This document shows, one piece after another, positions 34,072 through 44,700 of a DNA stretch of 64,000 bases (position 1 is its first letter; every line of letters begins with the position of its first letter). Both the position numbers and the translations under genes were made by a program. This DNA comes from Phytophthora quininea (Eukaryota; Oomycota; Peronosporomycetes; Peronosporales; Peronosporaceae): assembly GCA_011947345.1 (NCBI GenBank), contig JAAVTG010000359.1, forward strand, positions 186,001 to 250,000, written 5' to 3'. Below the pieces are notes generated by a model. The model did no database searches, had not been told where the DNA came from, and saw only the letters and a program-made list of their open reading frames with translations.

Positions 34072-34533
34072 CTTCGCGCGAAGCGATGGAAACGGGAATG
34101 ACGCATCTATGCCGTCTAACGGCCAAGACCTGTGGGAAACGCATTACCTGTATAATTGAGTGTGTTAAAATGCTCGTGTTGCAACATTTGAAATCATTGA
34201 AAGGGTATTACCTATAACATCTTATATCGACGTGAGATGGCTACCTTTTCGGGGTTAGATGACGGGACAGCGAATCAGAGCTATCCGTCCCGTCGGCTCT
34301 GTGGATGTTGGCGCTTCCGCCGATAATGGGCTGTTCCTGAAAACTCAAATCGCAAATTGCTCGTACCAAAGCTTTCATAAAAAGTCGGAGTGCAACTGTT
34401 TTCACGTACCAAATTGGCTCGTGGAGGGAATTCTGTACGGGGTGGCAACCACCCCGACAGATTGATACAACGTACTATTCATCAAAGACACGCGCTCAGT
34501 TCGAGATCATCGCTAAAGCACGCATGGGCTGCC

Positions 34534-35658
34534 ATGGTGCTCGTGCCTCTCACGCAGCCTTCGGCTACTCCGCAGGATTTCGCACTTCAAATGCCCAGCT
34601 TTGACATGCCGCTCACGCAGTTGACTCCAGATCCGTCGCTGCAGCCGCAATCGACTTCTGCGAGCTTTGCAATATCATCAACTCATGCGGGCACACCCGA
34701 CTCGACGACTCCACCAACTGCGCCAGTTGATTCAGCTTCAGCTGCTGTGGGAGCCCCCGCCATACCGACCCAAGCTACACGCCCTGCTCCTGCCCAAGAA
34801 GAAGCACTGACACCTGTACCGTCACCTGCTGATGGACAAGCGCCGCCATCCAGCTCGGCTTCGGGAGAAGCATCCGTGGCCTCAACTACAGTCGACGAGC
34901 AGCCTGCGACGACAGCGGCACCAACTGCGCGACGTCCACGGCGTAGACGCAACCTTGCTCGCGCGGCTAGAGGAAGCGGCTTTACAAGAATCGAAATTGA
35001 CGGGCTGCTAGACTTGATCGAAGCCATAAAACCAATTGGGCGGGATGAATGGGAGACTGTGGCTCGCCGCCACAACGAGAGAAACCCCGGCGTTGACCGC
35101 ACCGTCGAAAGCCTGCGCCGAAAATTCGCTAAACTCTACAAGACCAACATGGGAACGGGGAACCCTCACATGCCCGACGATGTTGCTCGTGCCATCCAAA
35201 TAGCAAACGCAATTACTCAAAGAGCTGACCTGGCTAGAGGAGATGACATTGCTGAGGATGCCGAGGAGATATTTGAGGACGAGGAGTATGATGCAGACGA
35301 TGCCCCTGTTGCTGGTATAGCACGCCCATTGGTGGCACCTCGTCAAAATCGTGCACCCCACGACAACGACGGCGACGATATCTTATCGCTTGCACGCTTG
35401 ATGCTGGTTCAAGAACAACGCCAAAGAGAGATTGATCGTCAGCAGCAGGAGCGTTGGCGTGAAGAAGACCGTCGCCAGCGTGAACAAGACCGAGCTGATG
35501 ATCGAGAGAGAAGCAACCGTTTATTGGAACTGCTGGCCACAGCGTTTGCGGAGTTGCCAAGGCAACAAAGCCCAACCAAGAGACTAGCTAATTCCTGTGA
35601 AGCAGGTGGAGCGCATTCCGCTCTAAAGTGGGCATGTAGACAGAGCGCAGTTGATTGA
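34534..35658 (+). CDS. Harbinger-associated Myb/SANT-like protein
   Basis: The ATG is at 34534-34536, 374 codons. The N-terminal 140 residues are Pro/Ser/Thr-rich and disordered, followed by a basic patch (RRPRRRRNLARAARG). A trihelix-like domain comes next: IDGLLDLIEAIKPIGRDEWE, then RHNERNPGVDRTVESLRRKF and LYKTNMGTGNPHMP. This matches the Myb/SANT-like partner protein of oomycete PIF/Harbinger elements, which binds subterminal DNA and helps nuclear import of the transposase. An acidic stretch and a Gln/Arg-rich coiled coil (RQQQERWREEDRRQREQD) precede the C-terminus. The last 71 bp overlap the transposase 3' end on the other strand. Confidence 0.8.
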   Translation: MVLVPLTQPSATPQDFALQMPSFDMPLTQLTPDPSLQPQSTSASFAISSTHAGTPDSTTPPTAPVDSASAAVGAPAIPTQATRPAPAQEEALTPVPSPADGQAPPSSSASGEASVASTTVDEQPATTAAPTARRPRRRRNLARAARGSGFTRIEIDGLLDLIEAIKPIGRDEWETVARRHNERNPGVDRTVESLRRKFAKLYKTNMGTGNPHMPDDVARAIQIANAITQRADLARGDDIAEDAEEIFEDEEYDADDAPVAGIARPLVAPRQNRAPHDNDGDDILSLARLMLVQEQRQREIDRQQQERWREEDRRQREQDRADDRERSNRLLELLATAFAELPRQQSPTKRLANSCEAGGAHSALKWACRQSAVD

Positions 35659-36610
35659 TACCAATCAATCTCGCTCGAAGGTTGAAGAGTAATACACATG
35701 CATCCAAAATAAGCCGCCGTTCTCCTCGCTCCTCGTATTCAAGACGATCTTTGAGTCTTGGAAATGAGCTTTGAAAGGCTCTCATCCCCCACTCAGCCGC
35801 TTGTCGTGCTGATGTTGCCTGCTGTAACATTTCCACGTCCGAAGCCGTTGATGCAGCCCCCAAATAATCTTGGCTAGACTTAATCAGGAAAGGATAATCT
35901 CCAGCAGCAAAAGCAGAGTCGACGACACACCGAGCACCGTATAACTCGTATGCAGCTTCCAACTTCTGGTAGACACCACTCCATTCTGCTATTTGGGAGT
36001 CGTGGAGAGATCCAGGCGCATTCAATGCGCAAGCCACAATGGTCCCGTCGGGTACAAACACGAGCACATTTCCTACGTAGTGATCATGCTTCCAACCGTT
36101 ATAGAAAATATTTTGTATGGTGCAGTTCCCGCTCTGTTGAAGATATAACTTGAGTCCATCAGCAACTGCGAATACATCGCGCAGCCGAGAGTGCCGGCGA
36201 TGAATTGCTGCTTGATATCCTTGTACTATCGAGTAGTCTGGCATCTTTACGACAGCGTTGGCATCCTTTGAGAGAACCCTTACAAGAATTCTGCGCCCAA
36301 AGCGAATGAACAGCGAGCACACGCTTGCCGTAACTCCAAACATGATGCACAACGTGAACTCGCTTCCACGGGTTCGTGTCCACGCTAACACGAGAGCTAG
36401 GCACTGTGTAGCATTTAGAAGACGTGGGCGCCCGCGCGTGTGGTCACGAACTCGACGGATAGCAGCACCAGACGGTCCGTAGGGCGTATACGTCGTGAAG
36501 AGCGGCTCGAAGGCGTTGAGAAGATACCGGAAAGTATCGTGATCTAACCCCGTTAAAGTGATGAGCGACTGGTCGTTTCCAGAACCGTAGAGTGTAGCAA
36601 AACCGGCCAT
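35588..36610 (-). CDS. Harbinger DDE transposase (HARBI1-like)
   Basis: The frame is 340 codons from the internal ATG at 36608-36610 (complement). Catalytic residues are visible: the first Asp in FAVADGLKLYL (about 36155-36185), the second Asp in CVVDSAFAAGDYPFL (about 35890-35930) and Glu in EWGMRAFQ (about 35775-35800). APGSLHDSQIAEW lies between. The family is DDE_Tnp_4. An upstream ATG at 36756-36758 is in the same frame, but a TGA near 36696 interrupts it; the downstream part of that extension is very Arg-rich. Either the internal ATG is used, giving a protein without its basic N-terminus, or this copy is slightly decayed. The core is intact. Confidence 0.85.
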   Translation of the reverse strand: MAGFATLYGSGNDQSLITLTGLDHDTFRYLLNAFEPLFTTYTPYGPSGAAIRRVRDHTRGRPRLLNATQCLALVLAWTRTRGSEFTLCIMFGVTASVCSLFIRFGRRILVRVLSKDANAVVKMPDYSIVQGYQAAIHRRHSRLRDVFAVADGLKLYLQQSGNCTIQNIFYNGWKHDHYVGNVLVFVPDGTIVACALNAPGSLHDSQIAEWSGVYQKLEAAYELYGARCVVDSAFAAGDYPFLIKSSQDYLGAASTASDVEMLQQATSARQAAEWGMRAFQSSFPRLKDRLEYEERGERRLILDACVLLFNLRARLIGINQLRSVYMPTLERNALHLLHRN

Positions 36611-36921
36611 GCTTGGCCACTGAAGCGCGACACGAACCACGCGACGGTCACGGCGGCGGCGTTGACGCCTGCTTAGCCTTGAGCGGAAGTCTTGTCTTCA
36701 GCGAGACGCTCGTCGGCGTTGAGCAGCAGCTAGGAGGAGAGCGACAGTGGTGAATGCCATCGATGCGGGCGAGCGAGTCTCTAGATTCGAACTGTGTCCT
36801 CAGGATATGAGCGGAACAAACTGTGTTTTCAGGAGGCTCGCCAAACTAGTACGACCAAATTCTCGCCCGTTTTTGCCACGAATTTGCTACAACCATTTTG
36901 AGTTTTCAGGAACCGCCCAAT

Positions 36922-37705
36922 GGATGTGAAGGCGGTGACAAGCGCCTCGTAGGCCGCGGGTCTTCCTCTAGTCGGGTTGCCGCGGGTCCTCCACCACGGC
37001 CCAGTCCACTTTTGCGTCCTCTTCCACGCACCCTGTGCTCTTGGCGGCAGATATATCTCTAGCGAATCGGACTCAATTTGCTCTTGGGAGAGTGGGGCTG
37101 AAGAATGTGCCGGGGCGTTGGCGACGGCAACAAACGCCCCAAAGTGATACTGATCTCTGCCATGCGAAGTGGCCAAGTTGCTGTTGGAAATCCAAGGATT
37201 GGTCGAGATGATTGCTATGAGGATTGCTGTCGCTGGTGCGTCCGAGGGAAGCGGACTGCAATTGCTCGTACTGAAAACGGATCACCTTCGGGCGTTCACG
37301 AGAGCTATCAAGTTAACACTGCTGTTGGCGATCTGAGCTCCGGTCGACGGGGCCACAGGTTTGACTGCGTCGGGTTGTCCGTCACTAATCTCCACGGTTT
37401 TTGGAGAATTCTAAATGCGCTGCAATGACAACGAGATGGAGTCTATGATCCACGCGAGTTGTGACGCTTTTCTTTGCTGGATCCCAGTCGCGAACAACAC
37501 CAGCGATCCCGCGTTCTTACCGAGTTCGAAGAGATCGGGATACCAAGTGTGTTGGTGCAAGAAGGCGTCGTGTTTACTGGCTTGCACTTCTACTGACAGT
37601 CCAGCTTGCTCTTCTTCGGCCAGTTTGATGTACCTGTGCTCTTCTTTCAGAACCGACACGAGCCGTATGGAAAATGAATGAACTGAAATGTGTTTGGTTC
37701 CCTCA
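36922..37705. other. No gene firmly recognised
   Basis: A minus-strand frame at 37411-37659 (82 codons; includes EVQASKHDAFLHQHTWYPDL) has protein-like composition but no recognised family and no clear partner exon. Another minus frame, 36829-37176, runs into the Harbinger end and is probably chance. A gene interrupted by the transposon is possible but not demonstrated. Confidence 0.3.
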
Positions 37706-38296
37706 TTAGACCGCGTAGGCTGGTAGAGTGCTGACCGAGCCGCACAGCGGCGTCTGGTCGATCAGTAGCTGTCTTCTCATCTGTCGGATGCCTCTCGCCG
37801 TCTCCTGCCAGGCCGCTGTGCGGTCCTCCCGCATGGACCCGGGAATGTCGAAGCGTTCTCTGATGTTGGAGCGCAGCAGGGCGATGCGCTGCACCAGCAG
37901 GAGCGACTGCACGCTGACGAGTGCCAACATCCCGAGGGGCCAGAGCACTCGGGAGACGACGCTCGTGTGCTCTCTGTAGCCTGCGGACGCCACCCACAGC
38001 GCCACGAACAGCCAGAGCGCTGCCAGCCCGAAGACCAACGTGACGAAAGCTCCCAGGTAGTAGCCGAGCGAGCAGCCGTAGGAGCTGAAGCCCATGCGAG
38101 ACTCGATCTGGGCCAATGGGAAGCACGGACAGCAGGCCTCGACGCTGCAGTTGGAGGCACAGAAGCTCTCAGACTCCTCGGGGATGATCGGGTGCGACCA
38201 GCGGCCCACAGTGATGCCGTTCGCGTCGCGTCCTTCACCCGCAGAGACGTCCTTGGACGCCTCCATGTGAACGGTCTTCTCGGCCTTGGGTGTCAT
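37706..38296 (-). CDS. PLAC8-family cysteine-rich membrane protein
   Basis: A single intact exon of 196 codons, ATG at 38294-38296 (complement) and TAA at 37706-37708. After a polar N-terminus there is a Cys-rich motif, FCASNCSVEACCPCFPLAQI, typical of PLAC8 (DUF614) domains. Gly-rich Tyr segments and two hydrophobic helices follow (LGAFVTLVFGLAALWLFVAL and LGMLALVSVQSLLLVQRIAL). The C-terminal part has Arg-rich short helices and a further Cys near the end. PLAC8 proteins act in metal handling, cell-size control or Ca2+ flux at the plasma membrane; the role here is not determined. Confidence 0.8.
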   Translation of the reverse strand: MTPKAEKTVHMEASKDVSAGEGRDANGITVGRWSHPIIPEESESFCASNCSVEACCPCFPLAQIESRMGFSSYGCSLGYYLGAFVTLVFGLAALWLFVALWVASAGYREHTSVVSRVLWPLGMLALVSVQSLLLVQRIALLRSNIRERFDIPGSMREDRTAAWQETARGIRQMRRQLLIDQTPLCGSVSTLPAYAV

Positions 38297-38533
38297 TTTT
38301 CGTTCTGATACGTTTCTTTAAGAAAAAAGTCAACCAATCAGCGATGTCTGTGACTTGTGAAAGAACTTCAACAGCAATGTATTTCGTCTTCGTCTATGCG
38401 ATTTCTTCAAAAGTGAGACTGCGGTGAGCCTTCACTGCCTGGGGATTGCCGACATGAGGAGAAAAGAGTTCTGCTGCCTCGACAGGTTTCTCGTGCACCA
38501 CTTGGACCTTGCTCTTAAGATGAACAAACGCGC

Positions 38534-39739
38534 TTAGTCCGAGGAGCCGAGGGGAACGCCAGCGTCAGTTACCAGCCACATCGTACGAGGCCCGTAGTTC
38601 TGGTAGAAGTACCCGCCGATGAGCGTCCCCACGCCTCGAGCGAGTCCATTCTGCACGGCATTTAGAATCCCCATGATGGCGCCTTCACAACCAGCAGGAG
38701 CTGCCGCGTAGACGTACTGAGTGCACGCAGCCCACGCCAGCCCGTAGGTTACTCCGTGCAGGAACTCGAATGGGATGGCACTCCACGCGTTGGCCATCAC
38801 CGCGTAGTAGGAGACACGTACAAAGTACCCCACAATAGACAGCAGCAACACGTTGACGATGCCGAACCGCTGGATGATCTCGTGCGAATAGAAGAAGGCC
38901 GGAAGCTCTGACAGCGTCTCGCACATGATGGCGATGCCCACGATCTGCGCATTCCCACCCGACAGATTGTAGAGGTTTAACGTGAGGAAGCTCGACAATA
39001 CGCCGTACATCAGTCCCATCAGAAACACGACTGCAAGCAGAACCAGCACGTCGACCTTTTCACCGATCAATCGAGCACTCTCCATGAACGACGGTGACTT
39101 CAAGACGCCGCTATCCGCAACAGATTCGTCCAGCAGTTGACTGTGGTGCTGCATGGGAGGGATCGTCCGCAGCACCAGCAGCGACGTCAGGCCGAGCGTT
39201 AGACTGACATTGAACGACCACGAAATGCCGGCGACGGTGACGACGAGGCCCGTGACGTAGGCGCCGACGCCGTAGCCGAGTGCACCAAACAGTCGCTGCT
39301 TGCCGTACTCGCCGCCGACTTTGTCCAGCAGATCCAACACCGCGTGGTCCAGCAGAGAAGCGGCCGGGGTCACTTGGAAGTTGCAGGCGACGACCACCAG
39401 CACCGTCCAGCCGAAGGACCAGGAGAAGAACTGCACGGCAAACATCAACAGCGCGCCCGTGACGACGCACAGCACGTGGACGCGTCGTTGGTCGCGGAAG
39501 TGGTCGGCCACGGCGCCCCACAGCGGTGGCGCCACCATCGCGCAGACGCAGGGAAGCGTCTGCAGGAAACCAATCTGCACCTTGGAGAAGTGCGCTGTCT
39601 GCTGATAGAAGACGCTCAGGAAGTTGAGCTGCGCGGACGTCCAGGCGTTGGCGAGGAAGTACATGAGTTTGGGCTGCCACAGAGAGGCGGTGGGCTCTGC
39701 TGCAGCCACCAGTGGCGTCTTACTGGTCGCTTGGCACAT
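38534..39739 (-). CDS. MFS carrier, MFSD6-like (copy A)
   Basis: About 401 residues from the ATG at 39737-39739 (complement). An upstream in-frame ATG at 39917-39919 is possible but adds a non-hydrophobic leader. There are eleven to twelve membrane helices. Family motifs include LNFLSVFYQQTAHFSKVQIG and then LWGAVADHFRDQRR (the MFS motif between helices 2 and 3), and GALGYGVGAY. It belongs to the MFS_1-like group with sugar-porter or nucleoside-like folds; the substrate is unknown. The segment 38708-39713 is about 98 percent identical at protein level to copy B at 59603-60618 in the opposite orientation. The last 60 residues differ strongly, and the frame is intact here. Confidence 0.82.
   Translation of the reverse strand: MCQATSKTPLVAAAEPTASLWQPKLMYFLANAWTSAQLNFLSVFYQQTAHFSKVQIGFLQTLPCVCAMVAPPLWGAVADHFRDQRRVHVLCVVTGALLMFAVQFFSWSFGWTVLVVVACNFQVTPAASLLDHAVLDLLDKVGGEYGKQRLFGALGYGVGAYVTGLVVTVAGISWSFNVSLTLGLTSLLVLRTIPPMQHHSQLLDESVADSGVLKSPSFMESARLIGEKVDVLVLLAVVFLMGLMYGVLSSFLTLNLYNLSGGNAQIVGIAIMCETLSELPAFFYSHEIIQRFGIVNVLLLSIVGYFVRVSYYAVMANAWSAIPFEFLHGVTYGLAWAACTQYVYAAAPAGCEGAIMGILNAVQNGLARGVGTLIGGYFYQNYGPRTMWLVTDAGVPLGSSD
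38708..39713 (-). repeat. Inverted near-identical MFS tract, arm A
   Basis: About 1.0 kb nearly identical to 59603-60618 in inverted orientation. I count roughly eight amino-acid differences over about 330 codons. Similarity drops abruptly at both borders: outside the tract, upstream DNA is unrelated and downstream codons are only distantly homologous. Confidence 0.82.
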
Positions 39740-40054
39740 TTTGCAGTGACCGACTTGGAAAACGTTTGAGGCTTGCCAGGATACTTTGCGAATGGAGACG
39801 ATCGAGGGAGTGCAGCAGGGTTGCTGACGTACGTATGCTACAACGCTTCCAGCACCAAACGACACACGACCAAGTAGTGACTTCCCTTCTGAATACCCTT
39901 GATCGCTCAGCCATGCCATCCTTCCCGACGAACACAGTTACAGCGTAGATGGGCCACTGTCTGATTCCGACTCAGATGCTAGTCGCCCTATCAGCCAGCC
40001 AGTTGCAGTCTCACATTGACACTCGTCTTCTTGCGCTTTGCACGCTTCTTGCCA

Positions 40055-41103
40055 ATGAGTGACGCTCTCCACAGCCTCCAGCAGCTTCTGACCGATCGGA
40101 ACCAGGCCGTAATCCTCGACGGCGGCTTCGCGACCGAATTGGAGAAGGACCCGCGGGTCGACTTGAGCGCTAGCAGCCTCTGGTCGGCGTCGCTGCTGCT
40201 GGACCGCAACGCAGCGCTGCAGGAGGTGGTCGTCAACGCCCACAAGACCTACTACCTGGCCGGGGCCGACGTGGCCACCACCGCCAGCTATCAGGCCTCA
40301 GTCGACGGCTTCAAGCGCGAGGGGTCACCAGTCTCAAGGACGTCGACCGCCTGTACGCCAAGAGCATCGACCTGGCGGTGCAGGCGCGTGACAAAGCGTG
40401 GAAGCAGGTCGACCAAACGCAGCGCATCAAGCCACTGGTCGGCGCCAGTATCGGCTGCTACGGTGCCGCATTGGCCGACGGATCGGTAGGTCGAAATAGG
40501 GGGGTCCTTAGACGGTTGAACTGACGGTGATCTTATGGCAGGAGTACCGAGGTGACTACGGAAAGACCAAAGAGGAGCTGGTTGAGTGGCACAAGAGCCG
40601 CTTCGCCTTCTTCACCAACTACGCGCCTGCAGACTTCCTCATCTGCGAGACGATCCCGTGTCTAGTGGAGGTGGAAGCTTTCGTGGACTTGCTCAACGAG
40701 TTCCCCACCGCCCACGCCATCGTGGCGGTGGCTTGCCACAACGGCTCGGAGCTCAACAGCGGAGAACCGATCACTCGCCTGCCAGAAATTCTCTCCCAGC
40801 TCAAAACCCGTCGCAGCTGCTGGCGATTGGCATCAACTGCACGCCGCCGCAGCACGTCGAGAGTCTGCTAAAACTGCTGGACTGCCCTTGGCCCAAGGCA
40901 GTGTACCCGAACAGCGGGGAGGACTGGGACGGCGTCAACAAAGTCTGGCTGCCCGGTACCAGCACTGGCGGCCTCAGCTCGTGGGATGAGTTCGTGCCCA
41001 AGTGGTTCGACGCCGGCGCCCGCTTCTTTGGCGGCTGCTGCCGCACGTCCCCGACGACATCACCGCAATTCGCGAGTACTTTAACCGCCGCCAACAGCAG
41101 TAA
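40055..41103 (+). CDS. Homocysteine S-methyltransferase
   Basis: The ATG is at 40055-40057. Methyl from S-methylmethionine (or betaine) is transferred to homocysteine to make methionine in this family. The N-terminus has VILDGGFATELE, then THE-like AHKTYYLAGADVATTASYQA. A one-base break at GGGG 40321-40324 leads to LVGASIGCYGAALADGS. A 56-nt GT-AG intron lies at 40486-40541. Further breaks at AAAA 40803-40806 and CCCC 41049-41052 are again one missing base each. The restored reading shows the zinc ligands GINC (about 40835) and GGCCRTSP (about 41030-41050). The stop is at 41101-41103; about 325 residues in all, normal for the family. The repeated homopolymer breaks suggest consensus errors rather than a dead gene. 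Confidence 0.82.
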
Positions 41104-41149
41104 CTTGCAGACAAGACTGACGCTCGATATCCACCGCTTGCTGTCCGAT

Positions 41150-41698
41150 TCAAGTCGGCGTGTGTGTTGGGACAGCAAGTGCTGGTGAGACCGCCGGGTT
41201 CGAGCATTCCTCAAGGTACCGACACCACCGTTCGTGGTTGCGGAGATAGCGAAGAGCAATGTGGACATTGGCGCAGCATCGTTCGAATACTTCCTCGCTC
41301 TTTTGCTGCTGCCAAGCGGGGTCATCGCTCCGCCAATTTTCCATAACAAAGTTGTCGACATGGCGTCGTAGCTCCTTGCGCTTTGCTGAGTGTCCACGTT
41401 TCCGTGCTGGTTGATGTTGGTATGCTTCCGAACGGTTCGGTCTAACAGGGTCATCTATGTGTGCATTGTGCTCGTCCAGCTTGGAGATTTTGACTCGGAA
41501 ATGCGGAACTTCTTTGACGCCGAGGTCGTCAAGGTGGAGGATTTCATCACACGAAATGCAAGTAGCAAGATGACACGTCAGGCATCGCTTGACTGAAATG
41601 TTCTCAGTGCTCCTCAGAGCGAAGCAAAGGAAACACTTTCGGCGCGTCTTTGGATGGTCCGCTCTGGTCAGTTGAGACTGGTTCGAGTCCCGGGTCAC
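41150..41698 (-). CDS. Cys-rich ORF, possible transposase tail
   Basis: An open frame of 182 codons beginning without an ATG (GTG at 41698). The segment KCFLCFALRST then RCLTCHLATCISCDEILH has a Cys-x2-Cys ... Cys-x2-Cys...Cys-x2-Cys...His pattern like the zinc knuckle that ends PiggyBac-type transposases. It continues another 110 residues with a basic patch and a Trp-rich end. It lies between the stops of the methyltransferase and the anoctamin gene. It may be a transposon remnant or a small zinc-binding protein whose first exon I did not find. Confidence 0.32.
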   Translation of the reverse strand: MTRDSNQSQLTRADHPKTRRKCFLCFALRSTENISVKRCLTCHLATCISCDEILHLDDLGVKEVPHFRVKISKLDEHNAHIDDPVRPNRSEAYQHQPARKRGHSAKRKELRRHVDNFVMENWRSDDPAWQQQKSEEVFERCCANVHIALRYLRNHERWCRYLEECSNPAVSPALAVPTHTPT

Positions 41699-41712
41699 AC
41701 CGTTGTTTGCTG

Positions 41713-44700
41713 CTAACCTCTGCTTTGAGACGCCATGACTGGGCGCTTTAAAAGTTGGTTGCCCACATGAGGTGAGCTTGTAAGCTGGGCCGGGACGGAC
41801 GAAAGCTTTATCAGCTCAAACAACTTTTGTTGGGCAATTCGCTCTCGTTGTAAAGCTTCGTCACGCTCTTGCAGAGCCACTTTGTACTGCTGCGCCAGTG
41901 CCAGATTGAATTTCGAAGTGGTTTCGGGAGGAGGCTGCGGGGTTGCCACCACGGTTGCTGGGTCGCTTCGTTGCCCGCTTGGCGTTGTGAGGCCTAGCTC
42001 TGCGTTGCACGTATCCAATTCTACGTCAAGCATTCTCTTCTTCTCTTCGTCATCGCTTCGGTCTTCATCAAGTCGCACCCAAGACGCCGAGTCCTCGATA
42101 GTCAGCGACAGCAGAGCCTTGGTTCCAAGCACCAAGTGCTCCACCACCAACAAGACCCAGAGCTCTTTCACATACACTTTAGTGTTGTCAGCGACAACAA
42201 CCGCTGTCGTCCAGCGCGGGTCGAGGGCTTGCATGAGACTCTCAAACTCCGACCTGGTTGTGAAGTAGAGCACGGCACAGTTCACTGCCACAGCAGCAAA
42301 GCTCATGAATTCGAGAATGTTCATGAAGGTGGACACCTCCGTCTCGCTTTCAAAAGGCGGTCGCTGCTTGGCCTGAGTGCAGCTGAGCACATCGAGGCGC
42401 ATGGCCACCACATTGCTCAGCAAAGCGAGCAGTGGCGCCACCGGTAGCGCCGAGACAAACATGGTGATGTAGCCGAACTGAAGAACCGCTTCCATCTGCT
42501 TGCCCATGAGGAAATCGTGCGGATACATAAGCTCCTGGACGAGGATGTTTGGAGGAGGAGTATTGCGGTCTCTTTCTTGGGGTGTGTCGTCATGTAGAGA
42601 GGATACGACAGAAGACCCGAGTGCACAGGAGAAGGCAGCGTTATACCATTCGTGACTTGCCATCGACCAACTGTGATGCTTGTGGGACGACGTAGTTGGC
42701 CTGAAGCGAAACCCCGCACTTTGCCAGCGATACCGCACGAGGAACATCGGGATGAGATCGCGCATGGTCCAGTTCCAGAGCTGTCGAGCGCCCATGATGA
42801 TCAAAAGCTGCTTACGGAGAGATGCCGTGTCCTGGTCTACGAAAGCAATCCAAAAGAGTGAGATGAAGGCGTTCAGGAACTTGAACCAGAAGAGCTTGGC
42901 GGCCAGCATCGATTCGAACTGCCACATCGTGCGATGGTTCTCCCACGTGGTGAGTGCTCGGGCCAGTTGAGTGTACAAATTGTCGAGTAGCAGCATCGAC
43001 ACGGCATTCAACAGCGGCACGACGTACGGGACGACAAGTGTCGGTAACCACGGCACCACATTCTGGACGATCGTCGACGACGTGGTCGTGGTCTTGACCG
43101 CTACGAAAATCACCACCACGCCACAGCCCATGGAGATCAACAGCGGAACACCTACGTAAATTCGTATCAGCTGCAGAGACCGAGGAAAGGTGACGTCCAC
43201 CGCCGCACTAGCTCGGACGAACGTCGTCTCCACGAGAAAATCCCCGTAGAAACCAGGAGTTTCCTCGCTGCGATTGCGTCGAAAATGTCCGAACTTCCTC
43301 TGGATTTCGCTTCGCTTACGTTTCCAGCGCTCCACGAGAAGTGTCGCCCAAATGGATACCACGATGGCAAACAGCGGAGGCACGAAGCTGACGTCGTCCA
43401 CTAGCCACAGAATCTGACAGATCAACCCCAAGACAGCGATGGGAAGCAGCCACACCGTGTAGAATGTGATGAAAGCGTAGTAGAAGGCGTACTTCTCTCC
43501 AAAATACGTAAGCAACGGCCACAGCATTTCGTACTGGTGCTTCTTCCGCTCCAGGAAGAATTGTTGGAGACTATTGCCAGTGAACGGCTGGAAGACACGT
43601 CGATAGTCGTCAGTATAGCCCCAGTGGCGGATGATGTTGCGACAGCCAGCAGCGTCGTGTAGAGGGAAAATGGTCCTGATGTTGCCGTTCCTCAGGTGCT
43701 TCTTCAAGTTAATCTTCCGCTGGACGATGCTGAGGATCACTTGCTGGCGTTGAAGCGACCGGAAACACTCGAACATTTGGGAAGAACTCGCGTCAAACTT
43801 GGAGCGTGCGGAAGACTCGCGGTGCTTCACTTTGAGCTGAAGCATTTGCGCATGCTGGACGAGCACTTCGTCTGTAGCGCCAAGAACGAGGTAGTCGATG
43901 TGTGTCGCCTTCACGCATTTGCCGGAACTGACGACACGCTTCCCCGCGCGAGTTGCTACGAGCGACGGAGCCAAAGAACTCTCTTCACGGACTGTTTCGA
44001 TTACGGACTCTTTAAACTGCTTCTTCCGTACGCCGTCGAAAATCATCACGTACTCTGGACGAGCAGACTGGTGGTTGATTCCAAGGACACGTCTTGAGGC
44101 TTCACTAGCAACGTGGTGGAGTAGTGTGCCCTCCACATTCACATTCTGCAACTCCCACGAAAGACTTGTCGAGCTAAGTGAGCGCGCAAAAAAGCCACAG
44201 CCTTCTCCTGGAGATGAAGCACCGCAGCAAACAGCGGCGTCTCATTCCGATCGTTTCTCCATCCGGTAGCTACCAGCCCGGCAGTCTCAAGACGCTCAAT
44301 CGGCTCGATCACCTTGGTCGCGTCTTCTTCCAGACTCGGGACAATCAGGTTCTTTTGGGCTTGGTGATCTCAGCAAACGTGTTGGCCTCTAGCGGATTCT
44401 GTTGGTCTTCCAGCAACTTGTCAAGCACCAGCTGAATGATCTCAATTTGGCCGTGGCCTGCAGCCGCATGAAGTACCGACTGGCGCTTGTTGGGCTCGCA
44501 CGAGCACGTGTACAGGGTTTGAAGAGAGACTGCGAGTTGTTCGTCTTCCGTGCTCTGTCCGATCAACGGTTTGATGATAGCACTAGCCACGGTAGTATTC
44601 CCTCCGCCAAGCGCGACCATCTTCATCTCCATGCGCAGCAGCTCACGAGCTTCGTCTGCGAGCCCCAAGCACCCAGCCCAATAGAGAAGATGCTGGCCGT

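Larger units (their letters stand above)
34325..36921. mobile_element. Complete PIF/Harbinger DNA transposon with target duplication
   Basis: The element spans 34328-36918 (2591 bp). Its ends are inverted repeats of about 23 bp with two mismatches, sharing GTTCCTGAAAACTCAAA; the outermost bases are GGGCT on the left and GGGCG on the inverted right. A 3-bp duplication, AAT, flanks it at 34325-34327 and 36919-36921, the size expected for Harbinger elements. It encodes two convergent genes, a Myb/SANT-like protein on the plus strand and a DDE transposase on the minus strand. Both proteins are needed for transposition in this superfamily. Confidence 0.88.

Noticed and set aside
41640..41700. tRNA-like T-loop (GGTTCGAGTCCCGGG)
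   Set aside because: The flanking T-stem pairs poorly, and no D-arm, anticodon arm or acceptor stem could be found on either side.
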